A stretch of 64,000 bases of DNA from an uncultured Desulfovibrionaceae bacterium (lineage in GTDB: Bacteria > Desulfobacterota > Desulfovibrionia > Desulfovibrionales > Desulfovibrionaceae). The position numbers were made by a program, and so were the translations under genes. Position 1 is the first letter of the stretch. Every line of letters starts with the position of its first letter. The DNA lies in assembly GCA_944324045.1 (NCBI GenBank), contig CALUUT010000006.1, positions 22,759 through 86,758 on the forward strand, read 5' to 3'. Under the pieces are notes generated by a model, which worked only from the letters and a program-made list of their open reading frames with translations, had not been told where the DNA came from and did no database searches. Positions 10,537 to 18,920 of this stretch are shown here, piece by piece.

Positions 10537-10559
10537 AACGCTGAAAAACCGCATCAGCG
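10537..10559 (-). terminator. Possible weak terminator after the phosphomannomutase gene
   Basis: On the minus strand CCGC-TGAT-GCGG is followed by five T and overlaps the stop codon of the upstream gene. The stem is only 4 bp of G/C, so read-through into carAB is likely. Confidence 0.35.
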
Positions 10560-11927
10560 GATATCTTTTGCATCCTGCGTTTCAAACGGCGCCAGGAGTT
10601 TCAGAATCGCTTCCGTTCGGGCGCGCATGAGCGCCGCGTCGCCTCTGGACTCCACATTCAGACGCAACAAAGGTTCGGTATTGGAAGAGCGCAGATTGAA
10701 GCGCCAGTCCGCAAATTCCATGGAGAGACCGTCAAGAGCGTCTTCTTTTGGCGAAAGCGGCCGAAAATGTTCGCGAACGGCGGCTACCGCTTCTTTTGGA
10801 GAGGAAACGTGCCGGTTGATCTCTCCACTGCATGGGAACGCATGGAGCCGGTCTTCAACAAGCGCGGAAAGCGGACGTCCCGTCCGGCTTATCAACGCCG
10901 CAACCAGAAGCCAGGGGATCATGCCGCTGTCGCAGTAGGCGAAATCCCGGAAATAGTGATGAGCGCTCATCTCGCCGCCGTATACCGCATTTTCCAGACG
11001 CATGCGTTCTTTCATGAACGCATGGCCCGTTTTGCTTTCCACAGGGACGCCGCCGTGGCGCAGGACTATGTCGCGCGTGTTCCAGACAAGACGCGGGTCA
11101 TGGATGACGGCGCTTTTGGGGTTTCGTTCGAGCATGGCCTGAGCCAGAAGGCCGACAAGGTAGTAACCTTCAACGAAGTTGCCCCTGGAGTCAAAGAAAA
11201 AGCAACGGTCAAAATCGCCATCCCAGGCGATGCCCATGTCCGCATTGTGCGCGCGAACAGCGCGGGCCGTGGCCTGACGGTTTTCCGGAAGAAGCGGATT
11301 GGGAACGCCGTTGGGGAAGTTTCCGTCAGGGGTCTCATTGATGAATATCATGGTAAAGGGAAGATATCGGGAAAGTTCCCGCACAATGGGGCCCGCGCAG
11401 CCGTTCCCCGGATCGGCGACAATGGTCAGGCGCGACAGGGGCTGATTTTCGACATAGGAAAGAAGGTGTTGAATATATTCGTTGCGGTATTCGGCCGTCC
11501 GATATTGTCCGCGCTTTGTGGCGACGGTCAGCGGGGCCGCGTCGAGCGCCCGGTCGCGTATGGAAAAAAGACCGGTGTCGCCGCTGACAGGGGCGGCGTT
11601 GGCGCGTACGAACTTCATGCCGTTGTATTCAGCCGGATTATGGCTGGCGGTGATCATGATGCCGCCGTCGAATCCCTGGGAAAAGACGGCATGATATATT
11701 TCTTCCGTGCCGCACACGCCGATATCCGTCACATCGGCTCCGGCATCCCGTAAACCGTCGGCTGCGGCTGCCGCAAGCATGGGGCCGGACAGCCGTATGT
11801 CGCGGCCGATGACGACCTTTTTGGCGTCAAGTTCCAGCGCGAACGCGTGCCCGATGCGCATGGCAAGGTCTTTGTTCAGCTCCGCGGGAACCCGTCCGCG
11901 TATGTCGTAAGCTTTAAAGCAGGACAT
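10554..11927 (-). CDS. manB: Phosphomannomutase / phosphoglucomutase
   Basis: This alpha-D-phosphohexomutase interconverts hexose 1- and 6-phosphates for GDP-mannose, LPS or exopolysaccharide synthesis. The 457-residue protein shows all four active-site elements: the phosphoserine loop MITASHNP (S95), the metal loop DGDFDRC (D236/D238/D240), the sugar-specificity loop GGEMSAHHYF and the phosphate-binding SNTEPLLRLNVES near the C terminus. AHHYF in the sugar loop favours the AlgC/ManB subgroup over GlmM, which usually ends in GNGD/EHSGH-like loops. The ATG is preceded by TTAAGGAG. It stands alone between carA and the shikimate-kinase-like gene, which has its own terminator. Confidence 0.9.
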   Translation of the reverse strand: MSCFKAYDIRGRVPAELNKDLAMRIGHAFALELDAKKVVIGRDIRLSGPMLAAAAADGLRDAGADVTDIGVCGTEEIYHAVFSQGFDGGIMITASHNPAEYNGMKFVRANAAPVSGDTGLFSIRDRALDAAPLTVATKRGQYRTAEYRNEYIQHLLSYVENQPLSRLTIVADPGNGCAGPIVRELSRYLPFTMIFINETPDGNFPNGVPNPLLPENRQATARAVRAHNADMGIAWDGDFDRCFFFDSRGNFVEGYYLVGLLAQAMLERNPKSAVIHDPRLVWNTRDIVLRHGGVPVESKTGHAFMKERMRLENAVYGGEMSAHHYFRDFAYCDSGMIPWLLVAALISRTGRPLSALVEDRLHAFPCSGEINRHVSSPKEAVAAVREHFRPLSPKEDALDGLSMEFADWRFNLRSSNTEPLLRLNVESRGDAALMRARTEAILKLLAPFETQDAKDIR

Positions 11928-12303
11928 GTGTACTCCTTAAAATGCGCTGTCTGCATTGTGGCGGTTCACGATTACGATATTGTCCGGTGTGGTTTTTGTA
12001 ACGGGATATCGCGCCGCATTCCAGTTGGAACGTTTTTGCTGTTTGTCTATGTGAAATCCGGACATGCGTGGATGTTTCCGGCCGGCAAGCGGGAAGAGCG
12101 AAAAGGCACGGGAAGGGAGCCCGTGCCTTTTTATTCCGTCGCGCCGAATAATCCCTTCGCTAAACCGGTTTGCCGCATTGCCGGCGATATCGTTCCAATT
12201 CCATATAGCTGCCAGAGGCTGGGCAGATGCGAACATCGCTTTCAGTCCCGTAGAGAGCGTCAGCGTTGCAGATACAATGAACGGGTTACACATGGAAGTT
12301 TTT
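11928..12303. other. Intergenic region between the kinase-like gene and manB
   Basis: About 375 bases containing the hairpin at 12101-12132 and, on its manB side, presumably the manB promoter, which I cannot pinpoint. No ORF in it has a ribosome site or recognisable sequence. Confidence 0.4.
12101..12132. terminator. Strong hairpin terminator downstream of the shikimate-kinase-like gene
   Basis: AAAAGGCACGGG (12101-12112) pairs perfectly with CCCGTGCCTTTT (12120-12131) around a 7-base loop. Four T follow on the minus strand and six close the + strand side. It lies 170 bases past the kinase-like stop codon. Confidence 0.8.
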
Positions 12304-12855
12304 TCAGATATAGGCGGCGTCTTTGAGCAGGCGCGCAAGTCTTTGCGCATTGACATGCACGCCGTATCCTTCCGGTTCAAAAATCAGATCCGCCGCATTT
12401 TCATAGAGAGGCGCCCGCTCATGGAAAAGATCTTCTATTGTTTCGCCGGGCGCAATGGCGATTCCCCGGTCAGGAGCCTTGGCGATGCGTTCAAGAATGA
12501 CGGGCAGGCTTACCCGAAGATAGATCACCGGACCAAGCGCATGCAGCCGTTGTATCGCATTTTGCCTGTATACCACGCTGCCGCCTGTGGAAATGACGGT
12601 ATTGGCCGCAAGCACGGATTCAATGATGGATGCTTCCACATCAAGGAATGTTTCCTTGTTCATACTGTCCGTGATGGTTTGCAGACGGGTTCCATAATGA
12701 GCTTCAATAAGAGCGTCCGTATCCATGTGCGCCATGCCCAGCTCCAAAGCCAGCGCGCGGCCAAGAGCCGTTTTTCCGGCGCCGGCCATTCCGATGAGGC
12801 AGATGCAGTTTCCAGGAGGCGGCGGAGCCGGCGGGAGAGCTGTCCAGTCGCTCAT
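12304..12855 (-). CDS. aroK: Shikimate-kinase-like small-molecule kinase
   Basis: The 183-residue P-loop kinase has the shikimate kinase layout: Walker A GMAGAGKT (22-29), DTD (45-47), a lid with APDRG and a late ERAPLYENAADL whose arginine is conserved. Family members phosphorylate shikimate in the chorismate pathway. Two substrate-site elements are altered, however. The usual FRxxE, whose arginine holds the shikimate carboxylate, is FLDVE (70-74). The GGG loop is GGS (91-93). The assignment to the fold is firm, but the substrate may differ, for example homoserine. No other aromatic pathway gene is near. The start is supported by a GGAG-type site and a proline-rich tail before the P-loop. 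Confidence 0.7.
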   Translation of the reverse strand: MSDWTALPPAPPPPGNCICLIGMAGAGKTALGRALALELGMAHMDTDALIEAHYGTRLQTITDSMNKETFLDVEASIIESVLAANTVISTGGSVVYRQNAIQRLHALGPVIYLRVSLPVILERIAKAPDRGIAIAPGETIEDLFHERAPLYENAADLIFEPEGYGVHVNAQRLARLLKDAAYI

Positions 12856-13070
12856 AGCGTGTTTTTCTCCTCATTAAACGCGGGATTCAAGAATGTTGCG
12901 GCAAGCTTCATAAACTCTTCTCATGCTCCAGCAAAACCGTCAAGGCTTGCTTGATCATGGGAAACAGGAAATGGCCAAGCGGCGGGCGATACGGAAAAGT
13001 TTGGGAAACCATTTTTTCGTTTGAGGAAACCAAAAAGGCAAAATACTATAGCGACCGGTTTATACACCAA

Positions 13071-13099
13071 AAGGCAGGCCTGTTGCACAGGCCTGCCTT
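13071..13099 (-). terminator. Terminator after rpsI
   Basis: AAGGCAGGCCTG (13071-13082) pairs perfectly with CAGGCCTGCCTT (13088-13099) around five bases. On the minus strand the stem ends in four T. It begins about 20 bases past the rpsI stop. Confidence 0.85.
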
Positions 13100-13121
13100 A
13101 CGGCTCACAGTAAAGAGAATA

Positions 13122-13514
13122 TTAACGCTTGGAGTACTGGTACCGGGCGCGGGCAGCGCGCAAGCCGTACTTTTTGCGTTCTTTGGCGCGGGCGTCGCGA
13201 GTCAGGAACCCGGCGCGCTTCAATACGCCGCGCAAATTAACGTCAAAGGCAAGTAAAGCGCGGGAAATGCCGTGTCGCACAGCTTCCGCCTGACCGGAAA
13301 CGCCGCCGCCGGAAACCCTCACCTTGACATCGATTTTGTCCAGCGTCTTGGTCATGACCAGGGGCTGACGCACAATCATCTGCAATGATTTGCGCGGAAA
13401 ATAAGTATCAATAGAACGGTTGTTCACGGTAATCTGCCCGCTTCCCGTATAAAGGCGAGTACGGGCCGTGGCATTTTTCCGTCTGCCGGTTCCGTAATGA
13501 AAATTCTGAGACAT
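13122..13514 (-). CDS. rpsI: 30S ribosomal protein S9
   Basis: S9 sits in the head of the small subunit, and its C-terminal tail reaches the P-site tRNA anticodon. The 130-residue protein starts [21 protein letters not shown], has the conserved [22 protein letters not shown], and ends [10 protein letters not shown], the basic KR tail that touches tRNA. It lies 15 bases after rplM, with which it forms the standard L13-S9 operon, and is followed by a strong hairpin. Confidence 0.99.
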   Translation of the reverse strand: MSQNFHYGTGRRKNATARTRLYTGSGQITVNNRSIDTYFPRKSLQMIVRQPLVMTKTLDKIDVKVRVSGGGVSGQAEAVRHGISRALLAFDVNLRGVLKRAGFLTRDARAKERKKYGLRAARARYQYSKR

Positions 13515-13529
13515 GCTGCTTCTCCGCCC

Positions 13530-13967
13530 TTAGTTATTTTGAAGTTCCAGAGTTTTGGGGGTCTGGGCCGCGTGGGGATGCTCCGAACCTTTGTAAATTT
13601 TCAGTTTCTTGAGCATAGCCCGGCCAAGCCGGTTTTTGGGCAGCATGCCCTGCACGGCTTTGCGCAGCACCATTTCCGGTTTGGCGGCGAGCATCTTTTC
13701 CAGAGACGTTTCCGTAAGACCGCCCACATACCCGGAATATTTGTAGTATTTTTTGTCAGCAAGCTTATTGCCGGTAACTTTGACCTTTTCGCAATTCACC
13801 ACGACGATGAAATCGCCGTTATCCATATGATAGGCGAACTCAGGCTTATGCTTGCCGCGAAGCCGGTTGGCTATTTGTGTGGCAAGGCGCCCCAGTATCT
13901 TATCTGTGGCGTCAACCAGATACCATTCGCGATTAATATCGGCAGGCGTTGGACTAAACGTTTTCAT
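13530..13967 (-). CDS. rplM: 50S ribosomal protein L13
   Basis: L13 is an early assembly protein of the large subunit. The 145-residue product has [25 protein letters not shown] near the start (split here as [15 protein letters not shown] and [10 protein letters not shown]), [17 protein letters not shown] in the middle and [22 protein letters not shown] toward the end, all typical. AGGAGAATC precedes the ATG. It is the first gene of the rplM-rpsI operon and has a good promoter 40-70 bases upstream. Confidence 0.99.
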   Translation of the reverse strand: MKTFSPTPADINREWYLVDATDKILGRLATQIANRLRGKHKPEFAYHMDNGDFIVVVNCEKVKVTGNKLADKKYYKYSGYVGGLTETSLEKMLAAKPEMVLRKAVQGMLPKNRLGRAMLKKLKIYKGSEHPHAAQTPKTLELQNN

Positions 13968-14005
13968 GCAGGATTCTCCTTCACTGCGAAACTCGAAAGA
14001 GCGAC

Positions 14006-14034
14006 TTTGTACCTATAGAGCAGGGTATTGTCAA
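14006..14034 (-). promoter_or_regulatory. Promoter of rplM-rpsI
   Basis: On the minus strand a perfect TTGACA (14029-14034) is followed after 17 bases by TACAAA (14006-14011). It lies about 40 bases before the rplM ATG. The layout closely resembles the rpsL promoter. Confidence 0.65.
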
Positions 14035-14305
14035 CCCGTTTTTTTCCATATTTATAGGGCCGCGTTTTGAGCCGCATTTTTATCTTTCGCGGGCAACATA
14101 GCGGTTTCCTGTGCTAAAAGCCTCAAGCCTCTTTCCCAAAGAACAGGGAAACGCTGCGTTTGCCGGGCGCGCCGTTTAAAACTTTGGGAAGAATTTTGGA
14201 CGAACTTTTTTGGGAAGCCGCGCAAGACTTGTGCTTTACCCTATCCCGGCATACATTGCCAGTAAATAAAGGACGTTTTTTTTAAGCGGAGTAATTCAAA
14301 AGCGC
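14035..14305. other. Intergenic region between rplM and the HD protein gene
   Basis: This 270-base stretch lies between divergent genes. A weak promoter for the HD gene is possible: TTGTGC (14229-14234), 17 bases, then TACATT (14252-14257). I see no gene or structured RNA. Confidence 0.4.
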
Positions 14306-15580
14306 GTGGGTGTTGCAATGTCCAGTATTCGCAAGAGCTTGCTTCAATTTGTTTTTTCAGGCGCGTCTATGCGCAGGTGGAATGATAAACTGCGTCCCAT
14401 GGAGCTGTACGAAGTGGATAAGCAGGCGCACAAGATGATTATAGCCTGGCTGCTTTTTCTTCTAAACAGCAGGGACATGCCTTTGGAGCGGCGGCTTGCG
14501 CTTGGCCGCGATATTGTGGAAGGCGGCTTGTTTGACTATTTTTACCGTCTTGTCATCACGGATATCAAACCGCCTGTCTATTACAGAATCAAACAGAACC
14601 CGGAAGACTTCCGGACTCTTTCCAGGTGGGCGCTTGGCGAGATGGAGCTGGCCGTGAGGCCTTTGGATGAGGAAATGTGGGCGCGTCTGCATGCCTGGGT
14701 CGAGCGCAGTTGTTCGCCGGAACGGGAAACGTCCCTGGCTGACGGCATTTTGCGTGCGGCCCATACATTTGCCAGCAGTTGGGAATTTGCCCTCATAAAG
14801 CCGCTTAATGCTTTTGATCCCGAAATTTCCGCTATCGACGCTTCTTTTCGCGATATACTAAGCGGTCTGTCCGGAAAGGTCATGGGCGTTTCAGAACTTC
14901 TGGAAGAGCGGGAACATTCGGCCCTGCGCAGTTTCGCCGACCTGTGCGGGCGTTTGCGTTTTCAGATACGCTGGTCTCAGACCCCGCGCATTCCGGAAAC
15001 ATCCGTGCTTGGGCATATGTTCATGGTGGCCTGCTATGCGTATTTTTTCAGCATCACGCAAAAGGTATGCGCGGCTCGCGCACAGAACAATTTTTTTGCC
15101 GGACTGCTGCATGATCTGCCGGAGGCGCTGACCAGAGACATTATTTCTCCTGTCAAAAAGTCTGTAAAAGGCATCAGCTCGCTGATACGCCAGTATGAGG
15201 AAGAGGAAATGCGCGAACGTGTGCTTGAGCCCTTGCGCCGTGAAGGATACGCCGCCATTGCGGACAGGCTTGTGTATTTTCTCGGTCTTGACGCAAGCTC
15301 GGAATACTGCGAGATCGTTCGGATAGACGGCGCGTCAAAAGAAGTCGAAAGTTTCGAGATCATGCAGGCGGCGTATAATGAAGATGATTTTGATCCAAAG
15401 GACGGACGGCTTTTGAAAATATGCGATACGCTTGCTGCGTTCATGGAAGCCTATTCAGCCGTGCGCAATGGCCAAAGCCCGGCGGTGTTGCAGGAAGCTT
15501 TGTGGAAAAAACGCCAGCAAAGCCGCGATGTGTCCATCGGGAATATCCATTTGGGAGCGTTGCTTGAGGATTTCGACTGA
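14306..15580 (+). CDS. HD-domain phosphohydrolase-like protein
   Basis: The 424-residue protein has a large N-terminal helical part without a family I recognise. A HD domain follows near residues 230-350: SVLGHMFMVACYAYFFS supplies the first metal histidine and FFAGLLHDLPEALTRDIISPVK the HD pair. Its HDLPEA pattern is like that of YfbR/YfdR-type 5'-deoxynucleotidases, so a nucleotide phosphatase is plausible but unproven. The start is uncertain. GTG 14306 is 13 bases after GGAG, while an in-frame ATG at 14318 lies too far from it. The gene converges on the HD-GYP gene, separated by 56 bases. No signal peptide is evident. Confidence 0.75.
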   Translation: MGVAMSSIRKSLLQFVFSGASMRRWNDKLRPMELYEVDKQAHKMIIAWLLFLLNSRDMPLERRLALGRDIVEGGLFDYFYRLVITDIKPPVYYRIKQNPEDFRTLSRWALGEMELAVRPLDEEMWARLHAWVERSCSPERETSLADGILRAAHTFASSWEFALIKPLNAFDPEISAIDASFRDILSGLSGKVMGVSELLEEREHSALRSFADLCGRLRFQIRWSQTPRIPETSVLGHMFMVACYAYFFSITQKVCAARAQNNFFAGLLHDLPEALTRDIISPVKKSVKGISSLIRQYEEEEMRERVLEPLRREGYAAIADRLVYFLGLDASSEYCEIVRIDGASKEVESFEIMQAAYNEDDFDPKDGRLLKICDTLAAFMEAYSAVRNGQSPAVLQEALWKKRQQSRDVSIGNIHLGALLEDFD

Positions 15581-15636
15581 AAACCGGCTGCTAAAAAAGC
15601 CTTCTTTTTTTGGTCAGAGATCCTGGTCTGCCTTTA

Positions 15637-16704
15637 TCAGGCTTTGAGCCGGCCAGGCTCGTCCTGCTGCGCATCAACTTCGGGAATGGTTCCAAATTCT
15701 TTTGCGACAATAGCGTTTCGCAGGACGACGGCAAGCCGGTTGTCGTAAAGATGCGGCGCGTTCACAAGCTCCATGGCCGCCTGCGCGGGCTCTTTCGCCG
15801 GCGCATACGGCCGCTCGGATATCATGGCGCAGAAACTGTCCGCAATCGCGGTCAGCCTTCCGACCTTGCTTATTTCCGCGCCGCGGATATGCCGGGGGTA
15901 TCCGCTGCCGTCAAGGCGTTCATGGTGCTCCATGCTCGCCTGCACAAGCTCATCCCATCCCAATTCCATTTTTTGGGCTATTTTGGCGCCTATAAGAGTA
16001 TGCGGCGGAATTTTTTCTTTTTCTTCCGGTTTGAGCGGGGTGCTTTTGGATAAGATGAACGCCGGAATTTTTGACATTCCAATGTCATGGAAAGCAAGGG
16101 CGGTGAGAATGCGATCGTATTCTTTCCGTTTGATCTGCGTGTCCTGGGACCAGCTTGCGGTTACAATCCAAAGACCGGCAATGAGGGTGTTTATGGAGTG
16201 GCTGATCAGGGTATGCCTGCGGTTGATGCGGCGCATAAAGGTTTTGAGCCGGTATTTGTCGCTCCAGATGTATTCGCCGAAGGTCATAAGATCCCTGTAA
16301 AGCAGTTCGAAAACCGGTTTGACCGGCTGCTCGATAAAGTCGCCCATGCGCATGCGCAGTGCCTGGATGCAGATGGAAGCGATTTCAGCGTCCTTGAGAT
16401 TCCTGTCCACCAAGATAAGGTCAAGTTGTTTGCAAATGTGCTTTGAGTAGATTGGGTAATCCGCCCTGGAGACAAAGATGTCTCCTTCTTCACAAAGTTC
16501 GCGGATCAACTCCTGCTGTTCCGTGCTGATGCGCTCTTCTCTTTGCACTATGGGCAAAAGCTGCCCAACCTCTTCGCGATAGCGGAACAGGGGCAGCGGC
16601 AGCCGAAACCTTGGAAAACTTGCAAGAATTTCCGGACTGATTTGATAATATTCTTCTGAAATACGTTCCGGAGCCGCTTTTTTTTTCGTTGCACGTTGTT
16701 GCAT
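15637..16704 (-). CDS. HD-GYP domain protein, putative c-di-GMP phosphodiesterase
   Basis: HD-GYP proteins hydrolyse cyclic di-GMP or act as its sensors. The 355-residue protein has an N-terminal helical region (about 1-160) and a HD-GYP domain: RRHTLISHSINT with the first histidine, FHDIGMSKIP (HD at 206-207), HTLIGAKI, then HHERLDGSGYP (260-270), which contains the GYP signature. The lysine of the canonical HDIGK is methionine here (M210). The metal ligands look intact, so activity is possible, but the substitution is unusual. There is no transmembrane or receiver domain. The start ATG is preceded by a weak ribosome site. It is transcribed toward the HD gene at 14306-15580. Confidence 0.85.
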   Translation of the reverse strand: MQQRATKKKAAPERISEEYYQISPEILASFPRFRLPLPLFRYREEVGQLLPIVQREERISTEQQELIRELCEEGDIFVSRADYPIYSKHICKQLDLILVDRNLKDAEIASICIQALRMRMGDFIEQPVKPVFELLYRDLMTFGEYIWSDKYRLKTFMRRINRRHTLISHSINTLIAGLWIVTASWSQDTQIKRKEYDRILTALAFHDIGMSKIPAFILSKSTPLKPEEKEKIPPHTLIGAKIAQKMELGWDELVQASMEHHERLDGSGYPRHIRGAEISKVGRLTAIADSFCAMISERPYAPAKEPAQAAMELVNAPHLYDNRLAVVLRNAIVAKEFGTIPEVDAQQDEPGRLKA

Positions 16705-16902
16705 GGGCCTGTTCCGCCTTATTTCTGCATAGAAAATATACGTTTTTTTCCGCGCATGGTTTTTCGTTTGGGAAGATAGTGCGGCAAGCCCAAAGAACGG
16801 TTCATATTTTGATGCGCCGCCTGAAACGTCGCAGGAACGGGCCTTGCCGGGCGCTCCAAACCGTTTGCGTCATGTCCCGGAATCCATCCATGGAGCGTTT
16901 GC

Positions 16903-18321
16903 TTATTTGTTGAAAATCTTCACCAGGTTTGTGCCGCTGAACCTCTGCCCTTGCCGCATTTGGCCGGCGGTTATGATGATGGTGTCGCCCGCGGCAAAGA
17001 CGGGATTGGCATCTATGAAGGACTCCACCCTTTCCACGTGGGAATGAATGGTCTCGTCCCCATGCCATAGCCATGGTCTGACTCCCCATGAAAAATTCAG
17101 GGCTTTTACCACCTCGGGAACCGGCGTCAGCGCATGCACGATTCTATGCGGCCTTTGGGCCGAAAGCAGTCGGGCGCTTTTGCCGCTCAAGGTATGGGCG
17201 ATCATGGCCGCGGCCTGCGCCTTATGCGCCAAAAGGCAGGCGCAGTACGCCAGAAATTCCGAAGCGCTTCTGTTTTCCGGCGGAACCCCGTGCGGCTCCT
17301 CTTCGAAAAGAAGCTCTTCGGCTCTTGAGGCGATTTCACGCATCATTTGCACGCTTTTGACCGGGTAGTTGCCCATGGCCGTTTCTTCTGAAAGCATCAC
17401 GCAGTCCGCGCCGTCAAGAACGGCATTGGCTACGTCGGTCGTTTCCGCTCTGGTCGGAGACGGAGCGTTCACCATGGACAAAAGCATCTGCGTAGCCACG
17501 ATTACAGGTTTTGCGGCCTTATTGCAGGCGCGGATAATGCGTTTTTGCATAGCGGGCAACAAAGACAAAGGGCATTCCACGCCAAGGTCTCCACGCGCCA
17601 CCATAACCATGTCCGTCACAGGGAGTATGGCGTCAAGGCGTTCCACGCCGGCCTGACGCTCCAGTTTGACCACAACGGGAACGTCTTTTCCGCATTGGCG
17701 GATAAGCGCCTTTGCTTCAAGCACATCCTCAGGAGTCTGGACGAAGGATATGGCCACAGCGTCGATGCCAAGCGCAAGTCCTTCGGCAAGGTCTTTTTTA
17801 TCTTTTTCCGTAAGAGCCGGGAGCTTCAACATTTTTCCAGGAAGGGCAAGTCCTTTGCGCGAGGTTACGAACCCGGCGTTTTCAGCTTCCAGGATGAACA
17901 GGTCCGGCGCGGCGCGCTCTGCAATGGAGAATTGCAGGTTCCCGTCGGCAAGCACGACCTTGTCGCCCGGCTCCAGACTGTCCAGAACGTTCTGATTGTC
18001 AAAAGGAATGAACGGCAACGCGCCGTGTCCGTCTTTCCGCCGCTTGCCCAGGGCGACCCGGCTTCCGCGCACTACACTTATGGAGTCCTCGTCCAGAACG
18101 CCGATGCGGATTTTTGGGCCTGAAAGATCCTGAAGAATTGTTACAGGCTCGCCGATTTTTTTTTCAAGCTCTCTGATCTGCATGATGAGCTCGCCGAAAC
18201 TGCCTGCATCGCCATGCGAGAAATTCAGCCGGAAGATGCGGACGCCGGCCTCCATAAGCTTGAAAAGAATTTCGGGAGATCGCGACGCCGGGCCGACGGT
18301 GGCAATAATTTTTGTATACAT
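16903..18321 (-). CDS. pyk: Pyruvate kinase
   Basis: Pyruvate kinase turns phosphoenolpyruvate and ADP into pyruvate and ATP. I start at ATG 18321 (MYTKIIATVGPASRS), preceded by AGAGGT. The open frame extends 27 codons further upstream without family similarity. The 472-residue protein has RIFRLNFSHGD, the metal/K+ segment ILQDLSGPKIRIG, the catalytic VVVKLERQAGVERLD, MVARGDLGVECP and the signature helix with VIVATQMLLSM and SPTRAETTDVANAVLDG. The C-terminal allosteric domain follows. It is monocistronic by position, between HD-GYP and the dcw cluster, and divergent from the latter. Confidence 0.97.
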   Translation of the reverse strand: MYTKIIATVGPASRSPEILFKLMEAGVRIFRLNFSHGDAGSFGELIMQIRELEKKIGEPVTILQDLSGPKIRIGVLDEDSISVVRGSRVALGKRRKDGHGALPFIPFDNQNVLDSLEPGDKVVLADGNLQFSIAERAAPDLFILEAENAGFVTSRKGLALPGKMLKLPALTEKDKKDLAEGLALGIDAVAISFVQTPEDVLEAKALIRQCGKDVPVVVKLERQAGVERLDAILPVTDMVMVARGDLGVECPLSLLPAMQKRIIRACNKAAKPVIVATQMLLSMVNAPSPTRAETTDVANAVLDGADCVMLSEETAMGNYPVKSVQMMREIASRAEELLFEEEPHGVPPENRSASEFLAYCACLLAHKAQAAAMIAHTLSGKSARLLSAQRPHRIVHALTPVPEVVKALNFSWGVRPWLWHGDETIHSHVERVESFIDANPVFAAGDTIIITAGQMRQGQRFSGTNLVKIFNK

Positions 18322-18884
18322 GGATACCTCTGCCTGGGCTGTTTTATATCTGAAAAACATCCGGTTCATGGTTTTCTGTCCGGAACCCATGATACGAATC
18401 ATGATGCGCGCGAATGCCCGTGTTTTCAGGCGTTGCGGCAGTCGTTAAAGGCAAAAGACGCATCTTGCGGCGAAACATATCGGCAGTTTATATTTTTACT
18501 TTACTTTTCATGGCAGTATAGAGAAAATTATATACTTGCGCCACGCATTTTCCATGGTTTGATTTTTAGTATGAGTCTTTTGCCGCTCATTCGCAATGCT
18601 GAACCATTTATCCCAGTATACCATTTGCCTGCTTCGGCCACAAGCCCTTGGTTTTTGGATTGCCGGGTCTTTTTTATGGGCATGCGGCGCGCAGATCTTT
18701 TTATGAACATCGAACCTCCATAGGAGAGTGCATGCGCGAAGAGGCATCAACAAAAATTGAACGTCCATGAAAAAAATTTGAAAGTTTTTGATAATTCTAA
18801 TGATTATTTCAGTAACATGCCAGATTATAAATCCTTTCAAAATAAAATATCTATCTTGCGCCATAAATGTTGCACCAAATAGGA
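18322..18884. other. Long intergenic region upstream of the dcw cluster
   Basis: About 560 bases between divergent pyk and mraZ. The part from about 18740 to 18880 is clearly richer in A and T than its surroundings and is where the cluster promoter should lie; several weak boxes occur, for example TTGAAA near 18778, but none is convincing. I see no gene with a ribosome site and no recognisable RNA. Confidence 0.45.
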
Positions 18885-18914
18885 GTGGTAAAAAGTGGTA
18901 AAAAGTGGTAAAAA
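18885..18914 (+). promoter_or_regulatory. Three direct repeats, probable MraZ operator
   Basis: GTGGTAAAAA occurs three times in a row (18885-18894, 18895-18904, 18905-18914) directly before mraZ. MraZ of other bacteria binds its own promoter at TGGGN-type boxes repeated every 10 bases. The box here, TGGTA, has the same period and position with one changed base. Confidence 0.75.
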
Positions 18915-18920
18915 TGCCAA

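Noticed and set aside
12064..12954. A 296-codon plus-strand frame opposite the shikimate-kinase-like gene
   Set aside because: It runs through a strong terminator hairpin and lacks domain motifs; the opposite strand has the P-loop kinase.
18508..18864. A leftward 118-codon frame upstream of mraZ
   Set aside because: It crosses the A/T-rich control region, has no ribosome site and no recognisable protein features.
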